This document shows, in pieces, positions 24,901 to 31,291 of a stretch of 40,252 nt of DNA; the stretch's first letter is position 1, and every line of letters begins with the position of its first letter. The translations under genes and the position numbers were made by a program. The stretch comes from Planctomycetota bacterium (lineage in GTDB: Bacteria; Planctomycetota; UBA1135). The stretch spans positions 1 through 40,252 of the forward strand of contig RFGR01000052.1 in assembly GCA_003696625.1 (NCBI GenBank), given 5' to 3'. Under the pieces are notes generated by a model, which saw nothing but the letters and a program-made list of their open reading frames with translations, searched no databases and was not told the origin of the DNA.

Positions 24901-24971
24901 TGGTGGAGCACGAGGTCGTGGTCGAACCCGGCGTGCCCGAGCTTCGCCTCGACCTCCCCTTCCCCGACTGA
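21936..24971 (+). CDS. Large membrane-anchored protein with about ten carboxypeptidase-regulatory-like repeats
   Basis: A protein of 1011 residues starting at TTG 21936, the only usual start codon close to the membrane helix (residues 5-23, HVALLLLLLLAVPALLFLW). A Gly/Ala/Pro/Glu linker leads to about ten transthyretin-like repeats with openings such as AGRVTDEAGGGLAEATV, RGRVLDAATAQPVADAV, TVRVLGDDGAPRPDTLV, RVRVLDSSGTPVAGAGVFV and RIRILDENGEPRPG, and closings such as AAGTWTLAAEHEDYAPG. Domain plan and linker match the 655-residue protein upstream, so the two are probably paralogues. They likely project from the inner membrane into the periplasm. No enzymatic domain is seen. Its TGA overlaps the presumed CTG start of the EamA gene. 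Confidence 0.75.
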   Translation: MRASHVALLLLLLLAVPALLFLWPGQDRDGSGEGAGAPAATAAEDEARAAPVAAGAAEAPAAAGAPAAPIETAGRQTEGLVVRVLGPAGRPAGDVLFLLAEGDDEPRRLERPDGRLVLPRAGGAFRVSARAGGAWSPPREVSAAERRGAQEILLRAELAAATLVLRVTGPDGRPAAFTGEASWTPAPAGPGGPLLLRRSEPRPLAGAGELVLDGLQPGMWFLRLEAEGCVPRPTQVELPPGRRETLAVTLVAGGRVAGRVTDEAGGGLAEATVALVPENLSRVLTFVPAGKIGELAPPGGRGRTGSDGSFLLGPVAPGRYLIRAEAPGRLAGGPAQPIEVRAGTTAEAGSFPLAAARGLRLIVVRSEDDEAVAGARVRWIVGGADESFLSSLVPWNEADARTGADGRLDLAEAPLGRLTLQVDAAGFGSRVVEVPADFPRERLFRVELEPGLELRGRVLDAATAQPVADAVVRAVPPAAGLASLLGGLDPGGRMASTRSDEQGRFRLDGLAAGTWTLAAEHEDYAPGRSDPIELAAGRPAGEVEIRLGRGATLTVRVLGDDGAPRPDTLVTLTGMDGSTRPDAGQTDAAGEVVFAHLPPAGYQVQAIATDLADLAGMAGGELAGLRTVAGFVELEEGEEAELVLGGRTETCTVQGYLVCGDEPAADLSVMLVSPAGTRVATADEVGFYRFEQVRSGDYLLMVGRIGLGSGAGYTEGFHVSGTGILQHDVELPLTRVEVEVRRSGDDEPLRGVAVLLRREDGVQGGGFELTDADGLAVFRYLPAGRYVASVGRAAMPIFGGGGEYGSRVLETIDLRPGPPVRLVVRLEPAARARVRVLDSSGTPVAGAGVFVLDDHGRPLTLFTMKTTGGDGVVELGSLPAGRVRLLARHPRFGQVEQEAWLEAGRTTEADLVLEPGCLLRIRILDENGEPRPGIQAICLDRRGTPHSLMMMGADAMSAGLSFLGGGEQRVGPLAPGPYRVILSDLGGRMVEHEVVVEPGVPELRLDLPFPD

Positions 24972-25903
24972 CCCCCGTCGCCGCAGCTCCCGTCCAGGCT
25001 TCCGCCGCGCCGTTCGCCGGCGCCGGCGAAGCCGCCGCCCTCGCCGCCGCCCTGTCCTGGGGCGTCGCCACGGTGGGCTTCACCCTGGCCCTGCGCCGAG
25101 GGCACGCCGGCGACGCAACCCTGTTCAAGAACCTGGTCGGCCTGGCCCTGCTCGGCGCCGCGGCCCTGGTCCTCCGCGGCGGACTCGGCGGCCCCGGCCG
25201 GCTCGAGGACCTGCCCTGGCTGCTCGGCTCCGGTGCCCTCGGCCTGGCCCTGGGCGACTGGCTCTACTTCGTCGCCCTCGGCCACATCGGCGTCGGCCGC
25301 ACACTGATCCTGACCCAGCTCACTCCGGTGACGACCGCGCTGGCGGCCGCGGCGGTCCTCGGCGAGGAGCTGGCGCCGGCTCAGTGGGCCGGGGCCCTGC
25401 TGGTCGTGGCCGGCGGCGGGCTGGCCGAGTCCCGGCGGCTCGGGCGCGGCCGCCGCACGACGGCCGACGCGGTCGGGGTGGCCGCCGCCCTGGCCGCGGT
25501 GGCGGTCTGGACCCTCGGCAACCTCGGCCTGCACTGGGGGCTCGACACCACCCCGGCCCTGACCGGGGCGGCGGTCCGCCTGGCCGGGGGCAGTCTGGGC
25601 ATGGTCCTGGTGCTGGCTGCCGCCGGCCGCGCCGGCCCGGCCCTGCGCGGGGCGGTCGCGGCCGAGACCCGGCGGCTCTTCCTCTGGCCGTCGGTGGTCG
25701 GCACCGCCCTCGGCATGGGCCTGCTCTCGGCCGGTTTCAAGTGGGCGCCGCAGGGGGTGGCCTCGGCCCTGGCGGCGGCGGTGCCCCTGGTCTCGGTGCC
25801 GCTGGCGGTCGCGGTCCTCGGCGAGCGACCGGGGTGGCGCGGCTGGGGCGGGTTGCTCCTGGTCGTCGCCGGGGTGGCGGCGATGGGGCTGGCGGTGGGT
25901 TGA
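24968..25903 (+). CDS. EamA/DMT-family transporter
   Basis: A protein of 311 residues with ten hydrophobic segments in two homologous halves, the EamA (drug/metabolite transporter) plan. Typical pieces are ALSWGVATVGFTLALRRG in the first helix, TPVTTALAAAAVLGEEL at the end of the first half and VPLVSVPLAVAVLGERP in the second. Substrate is not predictable. The start is odd: no ATG, GTG or TTG occurs in frame before helix 1, and the nearest GTG (about 25072) would delete that helix. CTG at 24968 overlaps the upstream TGA as CTGA, exactly like the ATGA/GTGA junctions elsewhere in the window, so CTG initiation by translational coupling is the best reading. Confidence 0.8.
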   Translation: MTPVAAAPVQASAAPFAGAGEAAALAAALSWGVATVGFTLALRRGHAGDATLFKNLVGLALLGAAALVLRGGLGGPGRLEDLPWLLGSGALGLALGDWLYFVALGHIGVGRTLILTQLTPVTTALAAAAVLGEELAPAQWAGALLVVAGGGLAESRRLGRGRRTTADAVGVAAALAAVAVWTLGNLGLHWGLDTTPALTGAAVRLAGGSLGMVLVLAAAGRAGPALRGAVAAETRRLFLWPSVVGTALGMGLLSAGFKWAPQGVASALAAAVPLVSVPLAVAVLGERPGWRGWGGLLLVVAGVAAMGLAVG

Positions 25904-25906
25904 GGC

Positions 25907-25912
25907 TATCCT
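25907..25912 (+). promoter_or_regulatory. -10 like element of the small membrane protein gene
   Basis: TATCCT ends eight bases before ATG 25921 and begins just after the stop of the EamA gene. Together with the AccC and PpiC sites it gives a common GCTATCCT/ACTATCCT core. Confidence 0.5.
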
Positions 25913-25920
25913 CTGCGGCG

Positions 25921-26130
25921 ATGCCCTTCGTCCTGCTCGCCCCCCTGCCGCTCCACGAGGGCCACGGCAATCCGGCCCTGGCCCACACCCTCCTGCACTG
26001 GCTGGTCGAGCCGGTCCACCTGCCGCTCACCCTGGCGGTCGCGGCGGTCCTGGCCCTGGCCGCGCGCGGTCTGCGCCGACGGCGGGCGGCCCGGGCGGAG
26101 GACGCGCGCTCTACAGGACGGTCCGAATGA
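25921..26130 (+). CDS. Small single-pass membrane protein, 69 residues
   Basis: It begins MPFVLLAPLPLHEGHGNPALAH, then LLHWLVEPVHLPLTLAV continues into one membrane helix (residues about 32-53), followed by a strongly basic tail (RGLRRRRAARAED). The His-rich N-terminal part (HEGHG, AH, HW, VH) next to a helix recalls small metal-related or accessory membrane proteins, but I do not recognise a named family. A TATCCT box eight bases before the ATG and the clear helix argue that it is a real gene. Its last 20 bases overlap the convergent secreted-protein gene. Confidence 0.6.
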   Translation: MPFVLLAPLPLHEGHGNPALAHTLLHWLVEPVHLPLTLAVAAVLALAARGLRRRRAARAEDARSTGRSE

Positions 26131-27040
26131 TCACGTTCGTCACCTGCCCGGACTCGGCGGCCTGGAAGTAGAGGGTCCGGCCGGCGGCTCCGGCCGGCAC
26201 GGTGCCGGTCCAGCCGATGGTCCCAGCCGGATCGGCCGGGCCGCTGCGCAGCAACCGTGGCTGCCCCAGCGCCAGGTCCACCCCCAGGGCCGGCACGCCG
26301 GTCACCCCCAGGCCGAACCGGCTCATCACCAGATACTGGGTCGCGCCGGGGCTGCCGCCCAGGACGCTGGCGGAGCCGACCTGGCCGCCGGCCAGGGAGG
26401 ACATCTCCAGCCGGTAGGAGCGCGGCGTGAAGGCGATGCCGGTGACGTCGACGCGGCCGACGTTGTCGTCGAACCAGCCCGGCAGGCCCTGGAAGGAGCG
26501 GCTGTCGGCGAAGCCGAGGAAGAGACGGGTGGCCCCCGGCGGCACGTGGAAGAGCTGGAGGCCGGTGGAGTTGCTGCCGTCGCCGATGAAGAACGGCTGG
26601 CGCAGCTCCGGCCGGAGTTCGGCGAAGTCGATCGAGACGAAGCTGAGACCGGGCGGGGTCGGATCCCGGGGCTCGTCCGGCCCGACGAAGACGCCGACCA
26701 GGGCCATCTGCCGACCGGTCATGGCGATGCCGGCGATCCCGTCCCAGCCCAGGATGCTGGTGTCGTAGCTGGCGCCGCCGTCCGGCGGGTTCATCGGACC
26801 GTTCGGACCGCAGCAGCCGACCATGCCCGAGGCCGACAGGGTGAGGATGCCGGCGGTCTCCGGCACGGCGATCTCCACCGGCGGCAGGCCCGGTCCGCCG
26901 CCGCCCGGGTCCGGCGGCACGGCGTGGCCGGCGCCGAAGATGTTGCAGCGGCCGTCGACCGGAATCTGGGCCGGCAGGGGCACGGCGGCCAGGAGGGCGA
27001 GGGCGAGGGTCGTGGCGGGGAGAGCGAAACGGAGGTGCAT
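26111..27040 (-). CDS. Secreted protein with LecA/PA-IL-like domain and C-terminal beta module
   Basis: A protein of 309 residues with a signal peptide (MHLRFALPATTLALALLAAVPLPAQ, cleavage near 25). Residues about 28-205 resemble LecA/PA-IL-type jelly-roll domains: a start with NIFGAGH, strand VEIAVPETAGILTLSASG, then YDTSILGWDGIAGI, ALVGVFVG, FFIGDGSN, LFLGFADS and the closing DDNVGRVDVTGI, which matches the D-N-x-G-x-x-x-V end of that fold. Residues about 225-309 are a separate beta-module (YLVMSRFGLGVTGVP to GRTLYFQAAES). Sugar or calcium binding is possible but not shown. It diverges from the SGNH gene; TACACT lies six bases before the ATG. Confidence 0.65.
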   Translation of the reverse strand: MHLRFALPATTLALALLAAVPLPAQIPVDGRCNIFGAGHAVPPDPGGGGPGLPPVEIAVPETAGILTLSASGMVGCCGPNGPMNPPDGGASYDTSILGWDGIAGIAMTGRQMALVGVFVGPDEPRDPTPPGLSFVSIDFAELRPELRQPFFIGDGSNSTGLQLFHVPPGATRLFLGFADSRSFQGLPGWFDDNVGRVDVTGIAFTPRSYRLEMSSLAGGQVGSASVLGGSPGATQYLVMSRFGLGVTGVPALGVDLALGQPRLLRSGPADPAGTIGWTGTVPAGAAGRTLYFQAAESGQVTNVIIRTVL

Positions 27041-27046
27041 GATGCG

Positions 27047-27052
27047 AGTGTA
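27047..27052 (-). promoter_or_regulatory. -10 like element of the lectin-like gene (leaderless type)
   Basis: On the minus strand TACACT (27052-27047) ends six bases before ATG 27040. The sequence just upstream (27053-27070) is unusually AT-rich for this DNA. Confidence 0.55.
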
Positions 27053-27104
27053 TCAGAAACAATCGACCCAAACCTGGGCGGAATCGGCTCCGACCGCTCC
27101 CGGC

Positions 27105-27110
27105 TACCCT
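27105..27110 (+). promoter_or_regulatory. -10 like element of the SGNH/MBOAT operon
   Basis: TACCCT lies 24 bases before TTG 27135. An in-frame ATC at 27117 lies six bases downstream, the spacing seen for the other leaderless genes, so the true start could be there. Confidence 0.4.
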
Positions 27111-27134
27111 GTTCCGATCCGCCCCTCCCCGCCC

Positions 27135-28151
27135 TTGCGCGCCCTCCCCGCCCTCGCCCTGTTCCTGGCCGCCTTCCTCGCCGTCCGCGCGGCGGTCGCG
27201 GACCGGCTTCCGGAGCGGCTGAAGGTGGAGTACCTGGCGGCGAGGGCGGACCGGACCGAGGTCGTCTTCATCGGCTCTTCCCGCGTCTGGCGCGAAATCG
27301 ACCCGGAGGTCTTCGACGCCCGCTGCGCGGCCGCCGGGCGGCCGCTGCGAAGCCTGAACCTGGGCATGCAGGGGATGCGGTTCCCGGAGACCGTCGCCCT
27401 GGCCCGCCGGGCCCTCGCCCTGCCCGGCTCCCGGCTGCGCTGGCTGGTCCTCGAACTCTCGCCGTACGAGACCGCGATCGAGCCGGACAACCGGCTGACC
27501 GCGCGGGTGGTCTCCTGGCACGACACCCGGACCACCCTCGAACTGGTCGAGGCCGTCCTCCGGCAGGAACTGCCGATCGGCGAGAAGTTGTCTCGAATCG
27601 GCGACCATCTGCTCCACTGGGGCTACCGGACCGGCAACATCGGTCGCGGCCCGGAGGCGCTGGAACGGCTCCTCCATCCGGCGCCGCCCGACTTCGCCGG
27701 CCGCCGAGCGCTCGGGCCGGCCGGCAACGGGTTCCTGCCGCTGGACCTCGAGCGGGGCGCGAACTTCCAGGCCCGACGGCGGTTGTTCCTGGAAGACCTA
27801 CCCCGCTTCCAGGAGGCGCGCGATACCTTGCGCGGCCCGGACCCGCCGGACGCCGTCCCCGACCCGATCCTGGACCGGGTGCTGCACCGCCTGCAGGCCC
27901 GCTGCGCCGAGCGCGGCGTCGGCCTGGTCCTCGTGATCCTGCCGGTGATCGAGCGCCGACCCGAACTCCACGCCCTGGCGGCGGCGGCGCCGGGCCGGAT
28001 CCTGATCCGGTTCGACGATCCGGACGCCTGGCCGGAGTTCTATCGGGCCCGCAACCGATTCGACATCCATCACCTGAACGCCGCCGGCGCCCGCCTGCTG
28101 AGCGAGGCCCTGGCCGACGAGTTCCTGCGCCGGACCGCACCGGCGGACTGA
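27135..28151 (+). CDS. SGNH-hydrolase-like membrane-anchored protein, partner of the MBOAT acyltransferase
   Basis: A protein of 338 residues if TTG 27135 is the start (GTG about 27048 and ATC 27117 are possible). The N-terminus is an uncleaved signal anchor (ALPALALFLAAFLAVRAAV). The SGNH signatures follow: VVFIGSSRVWR with likely nucleophile Ser48, NLGMQGM as the glycine block, and a C-terminal DIHHLNAAGARLL in which the Asp and His complete the triad. Proteins of this kind sit beside MBOAT transporters and put O-acetyl groups on extracellular polysaccharide (AlgJ/AlgX, PatB and DltD-like partners). The MBOAT gene follows after three bases, which supports this role. The acetylated glycan is unknown. 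Confidence 0.8.
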   Translation: MRALPALALFLAAFLAVRAAVADRLPERLKVEYLAARADRTEVVFIGSSRVWREIDPEVFDARCAAAGRPLRSLNLGMQGMRFPETVALARRALALPGSRLRWLVLELSPYETAIEPDNRLTARVVSWHDTRTTLELVEAVLRQELPIGEKLSRIGDHLLHWGYRTGNIGRGPEALERLLHPAPPDFAGRRALGPAGNGFLPLDLERGANFQARRRLFLEDLPRFQEARDTLRGPDPPDAVPDPILDRVLHRLQARCAERGVGLVLVILPVIERRPELHALAAAAPGRILIRFDDPDAWPEFYRARNRFDIHHLNAAGARLLSEALADEFLRRTAPAD

Positions 28152-28154
28152 GCG

Positions 28155-29546
28155 GTGCTCTTCACCGAGCTGCGCTTCCTGCCCTTCTTCCTGCTCGTGC
28201 TGGCCGGGCACTGGCTGGTCCGGCACCAGGGCTGGCGCAAGCTGTGGCTGCTGGCGGCGAGCTACGCCTTCTACGCCGCCTGGGACTGGCGCTTCCTGTC
28301 CCTGATCCTGGCCTCGACCGGCGCCGACCTGATCGCCGGCCACCGCATCCACGCCGCCCGCGCCGCCGGCCGCCGGGGCCGCCCCTGGCTGCTCTTCAGC
28401 CTGGTCGTCAACCTCGGCCTGCTCGGCTTCTTCAAGTACTTCCACTTCTTCGTCGACTCCGGCGTGGCGCTGCTCGGCTGGCTCGGGATCCCCGCCGGCG
28501 CGCCGGCGCTCTCGATCGTGCTGCCGGTCGGGATCAGCTTCTACACCTTCCAGACGATGTCCTACACCCTGGACATCTGGCGCGGCCGGCTCGCGCCGGC
28601 GCGCAGTCCGCTCGACCTGGCGCTCTTCGTCGCCTTCTTCCCCCAGCTCGTGGCCGGGCCGATCGTGCGCGCGGCCGACTTCCTGCCCCAGCTCGAGCGG
28701 CCGCGGCGCTGGGCCGAGGTGGCGGTGCGGCCGGCGCTGCTCCTGTTCCTGGCCGGCTACCTGAAGAAGGCCTGCATCTCGGACAACCTCGCCCCGTGGG
28801 TGGACGCCTACTTCGCCGACCCCGCCGCCTACGGGGCCGCCGCCGCCTGGCAGGCCACGGTCGGCTACGCGGTACAGATCTACTGCGACTTCAGCGGCTA
28901 CTCGGACATGGCGATCGCCTGCGCGGCGCTGCTCGGTTACCGCCTGGGCCGGAACTTCGACTTCCCCTACTTCGCGGTCTCGATCCGCGACTTCTGGCGC
29001 CGCTGGCACATCAGCCTGTCGACCTGGCTGCGGGACTACCTCTACATCCCGCTCGGCGGCAACCGCGGCTCGCGCTGGTTTCAGGCCCGCAACCTGATGG
29101 TGACCATGCTGCTCGGCGGCCTCTGGCACGGCGCCGCCTGGACCTTCGTCGTCTGGGGCGGCCTGCACGGGCTGGCACTGGTCGCGCACCGGGTCTGGGA
29201 GCGGGCCGGACTGCGCCTGCCCGCGGTCGCCGGCTGGCTGCTGACCTTCTGGTTCGCCTGCGTCTGCTGGATCTTCTTCCGCGCCGCCAGCTTCGCCGAC
29301 GCCTGGACCGCGCTCGGCTCCTTCGTGCTGTTCCGCGCGCCGGGCGACGGCACGCTGGCCGGCCCCGGACTCCCGCTCCTGGCGGCGCTGCTCGCGGCGC
29401 ACGGCGCGGCCCGCTTCACTTCCGCCGCCGAGGCCCTCCGCCGGTTGCCGGCGCCGCTCTTCGGGGCGCTGCTCGGCGCCGCCGCGGCGCTGGCGCTGGC
29501 CTTCACCCCGGTGGACTACCACCCGTTCATCTATTTCCAGTTCTGA
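28155..29546 (+). CDS. MBOAT-family O-acyltransferase (AlgI-like)
   Basis: A protein of 463 residues with about ten membrane helices. The AlgI/PatA-type landmarks are present: FLPFFLLVLAGHWLVR at the N-terminus, GISFYTFQTMSYTLDIWRG, RDFWRRWHISLSTWLRDY with IPLGG, and the catalytic histidine region LWHGAAWTFVVWGGLHG. Such proteins carry acetyl groups across the inner membrane to a periplasmic SGNH acetyltransferase, which is encoded just upstream. GTG 28155 starts three bases after that gene's stop. No polymer synthase lies next to the pair. Confidence 0.92.
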   Translation: MLFTELRFLPFFLLVLAGHWLVRHQGWRKLWLLAASYAFYAAWDWRFLSLILASTGADLIAGHRIHAARAAGRRGRPWLLFSLVVNLGLLGFFKYFHFFVDSGVALLGWLGIPAGAPALSIVLPVGISFYTFQTMSYTLDIWRGRLAPARSPLDLALFVAFFPQLVAGPIVRAADFLPQLERPRRWAEVAVRPALLLFLAGYLKKACISDNLAPWVDAYFADPAAYGAAAAWQATVGYAVQIYCDFSGYSDMAIACAALLGYRLGRNFDFPYFAVSIRDFWRRWHISLSTWLRDYLYIPLGGNRGSRWFQARNLMVTMLLGGLWHGAAWTFVVWGGLHGLALVAHRVWERAGLRLPAVAGWLLTFWFACVCWIFFRAASFADAWTALGSFVLFRAPGDGTLAGPGLPLLAALLAAHGAARFTSAAEALRRLPAPLFGALLGAAAALALAFTPVDYHPFIYFQF

Positions 29547-29638
29547 GGGCGATCCGCTGCAGCCGGCGTGCGGTTCCGCTCATCTGGAACCGGGATTCCG
29601 TGCCAGCGGCCTGGCACGCTCCTTGCCCCAACCCTGAC
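29547..29638 (+). promoter_or_regulatory. Intergenic region upstream of FG-GAP gene, with inverted repeat
   Basis: Ninety-two bases. An exact inverted repeat TGCCAG-CGGC-CTGGCA at 29601-29616 overlaps the -24 element listed separately. It may be a regulator site or fortuitous. I see no TANNNT box close to the ATG and no T-run that would make it a terminator. Confidence 0.4.
29612..29626 (+). promoter_or_regulatory. Sigma-54 type -24/-12 promoter
   Basis: TGGCACG (29612-29618), four bases, then TTGC (29623-29626) match the sigma-54 consensus TGGCACG-N4-TTGC exactly in all fixed positions. With GC as -13/-12, transcription would begin near 29638, one base before ATG 29639. Any enhancer-binding activator is not encoded here. 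Confidence 0.65.
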
Positions 29639-31228
29639 ATGTGCACCTTGCTCCTTCACTTCCTCCTCTCCTGCCCCTGGCCGCTCGCGCAGAGTGCCGG
29701 CGGCGGCTGGGTGGTCCAGGAGCAGCTTCCTGCGGCCAACGGCCTGCTGATCTCGGTCGGCTGCGTCGGCGACCTCGACGGTGACGGCCGGCCCGACCTC
29801 GCCCAGACGGTCCAGAACCCAGCCGGGATTCCCTACCGCCTGGAGATCATCGGCTCCGACGGCGGGCACCGGCTCTGGTCCCGGCCCCTCGGTTGGGGTC
29901 CGACCCGGCTGGGCGACGCCGGGGATCTCGACGGAGACGGGATCCCCGACCTCGCCGCCGCCGCTCCGAACACCAGCCCGGCACCGTTCCTGCCGGCCGC
30001 CGGCCTGCTGGTCTTCTTCTCGGGTGCCGACGGCCACGAGATCGACCGGCTCGAGGGGCGTCACGCTTGGGATCGGTTCGGCTCGGCCTTCGCCCGCCTC
30101 GACGACCTCGACGGCGACGCGGTTCCCGAGTTCGCCGTCGGCCTCAGCGGCGAGGGTTCCCTGGCCACGCCGCGAGGAGCCGTCGAAATCCGCTCCGGCT
30201 CCAACCGCCGGCTCCTGCTCCGGATCGTGGGGCAGTCGCCTGGATCCTCCTTCGGCTTCGCCCTGGCCGCCGTCCTCGACGCCGACGGCGACGGCCACCG
30301 GGATCTCGTCGTCGGCGCCCCGGCCTGGGGTTGGGAACGGGGCCGGGCGGCGGTCTACTCGACGGCGACCGGCCGCGAATTGACGGCGGTCACCGGCCGG
30401 ATTCCGGGCGGGCGTCTGGGCCACGCGGTGGCGCCGCCTCCCTTCCCGACCTACGGCGGCTTCGACTTCTTGGCCGGGGAGCCCGGCGACGGCGCCGGTG
30501 CGGTCCACGCCTTCGACCTGAGCGGCCGAACCCAGTGGACGGTTCGCGGCGTCGAACCCGATCAGCGCTTCGGGGCCGCGATCCTGGCCGGGGGCTCCCT
30601 GGACGAGGACATGGTCCCGGACCACGTCTTCGTCGCCGCCGCGCCGGACGCTCTGGACGTCTGGGTGAGCGCCGAACTCTGGCTCAGCCGCCCCGGCGGT
30701 CCGGAGCGACGCTGGGTCCTGCCGTTGGGCGGCTCCGGGCCCGCTTCCCTGACCGTGGTCGGGGATTGGAACGGCGACGGCCTCGACGAACTCGTCCGAA
30801 CCGCCGGATTCCACGGCGAACGGATCGGCTGGAGTCCGTTCCTCGAGGCCACCCGCAGCGGATTCTCGGCGGCGGCGGGAGCGGGTTGGCGCTACCTGCT
30901 GCGATTCCCGGCCGAACTCGGCGGCGAGCGCTACGCCCTGCTGCTCTCCCTGGCCGGGGTCGGTCCGACCACGATCCAGGGCCTGGCCATTCCGCTCGGG
31001 GCCGACCCGCTCTTCTTCGACACCCTCGCCGGCTGGGTACCGCCCGGTTTCGCCGGCGCCCACGGCCGGCTCGACCCGGACGGCCGCGGCCGGGTCGAGG
31101 TTCAAGCCCTGCCGGGACAGTGGTCGGCCCTGGCCGGCCGGACCCTGCAGGCGGCCGCGGTGACCTACCGCACCAGCGCCGAGCCGCTCCTGGCCTCGGC
31201 GGCGGCCGGGGTGGAGATCCGCCGCTGA
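29639..31228 (+). CDS. Secreted FG-GAP repeat (integrin-like beta-propeller) protein
   Basis: A protein of 529 residues with an N-terminal signal peptide (MCTLLLHFLLSCPWPLAQSA). Six repeats carry calcium-binding D-x-D-x-D-G loops at regular spacing: DLDGDGRPDLA, DLDGDGIPDLA, DLDGDAVPEFA, DADGDGHRDLV, the weaker SLDEDMVPDHV, and DWNGDGLDELV. This fits one seven-bladed propeller. The last about 130 residues are a separate beta domain (ALLLSLAGVGPTTIQGL to LAGRTLQAAAVTY) that resembles the end of the lectin-like protein at 26111-27040. FG-GAP proteins are surface or secreted binding proteins. ATG 29639 is chosen because it opens the signal peptide and fits the sigma-54 start site. Confidence 0.85.
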   Translation: MCTLLLHFLLSCPWPLAQSAGGGWVVQEQLPAANGLLISVGCVGDLDGDGRPDLAQTVQNPAGIPYRLEIIGSDGGHRLWSRPLGWGPTRLGDAGDLDGDGIPDLAAAAPNTSPAPFLPAAGLLVFFSGADGHEIDRLEGRHAWDRFGSAFARLDDLDGDAVPEFAVGLSGEGSLATPRGAVEIRSGSNRRLLLRIVGQSPGSSFGFALAAVLDADGDGHRDLVVGAPAWGWERGRAAVYSTATGRELTAVTGRIPGGRLGHAVAPPPFPTYGGFDFLAGEPGDGAGAVHAFDLSGRTQWTVRGVEPDQRFGAAILAGGSLDEDMVPDHVFVAAAPDALDVWVSAELWLSRPGGPERRWVLPLGGSGPASLTVVGDWNGDGLDELVRTAGFHGERIGWSPFLEATRSGFSAAAGAGWRYLLRFPAELGGERYALLLSLAGVGPTTIQGLAIPLGADPLFFDTLAGWVPPGFAGAHGRLDPDGRGRVEVQALPGQWSALAGRTLQAAAVTYRTSAEPLLASAAAGVEIRR

Positions 31229-31277
31229 CCGCGAACGACCCCCGCCGCGTCGACCTCGGCGGCCGGCGCGGCCGGGC

Positions 31278-31283
31278 TATCCT
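31278..31283 (+). promoter_or_regulatory. -10 like element of the biotin carboxylase gene
   Basis: TATCCT ends eight bases before ATG 31292. The surrounding string CTATCCTGGGCGGCC is the same as before the PpiC-type gene. Confidence 0.55.
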
Positions 31284-31291
31284 GGGCGGCC

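Noticed and set aside
21189-24911. Open frame of 1240 codons on the minus strand across the large repeat protein
   Set aside because: Only its last part (21189-21914) is a gene, the lipoprotein. The rest is antisense of recognisable transthyretin-like repeats and has no domain character.
29601-29616. TGCCAG-CGGC-CTGGCA as terminator of the MBOAT operon
   Set aside because: A six-base stem without a T-run; it overlaps a strong sigma-54 element, so a regulatory reading is more likely.
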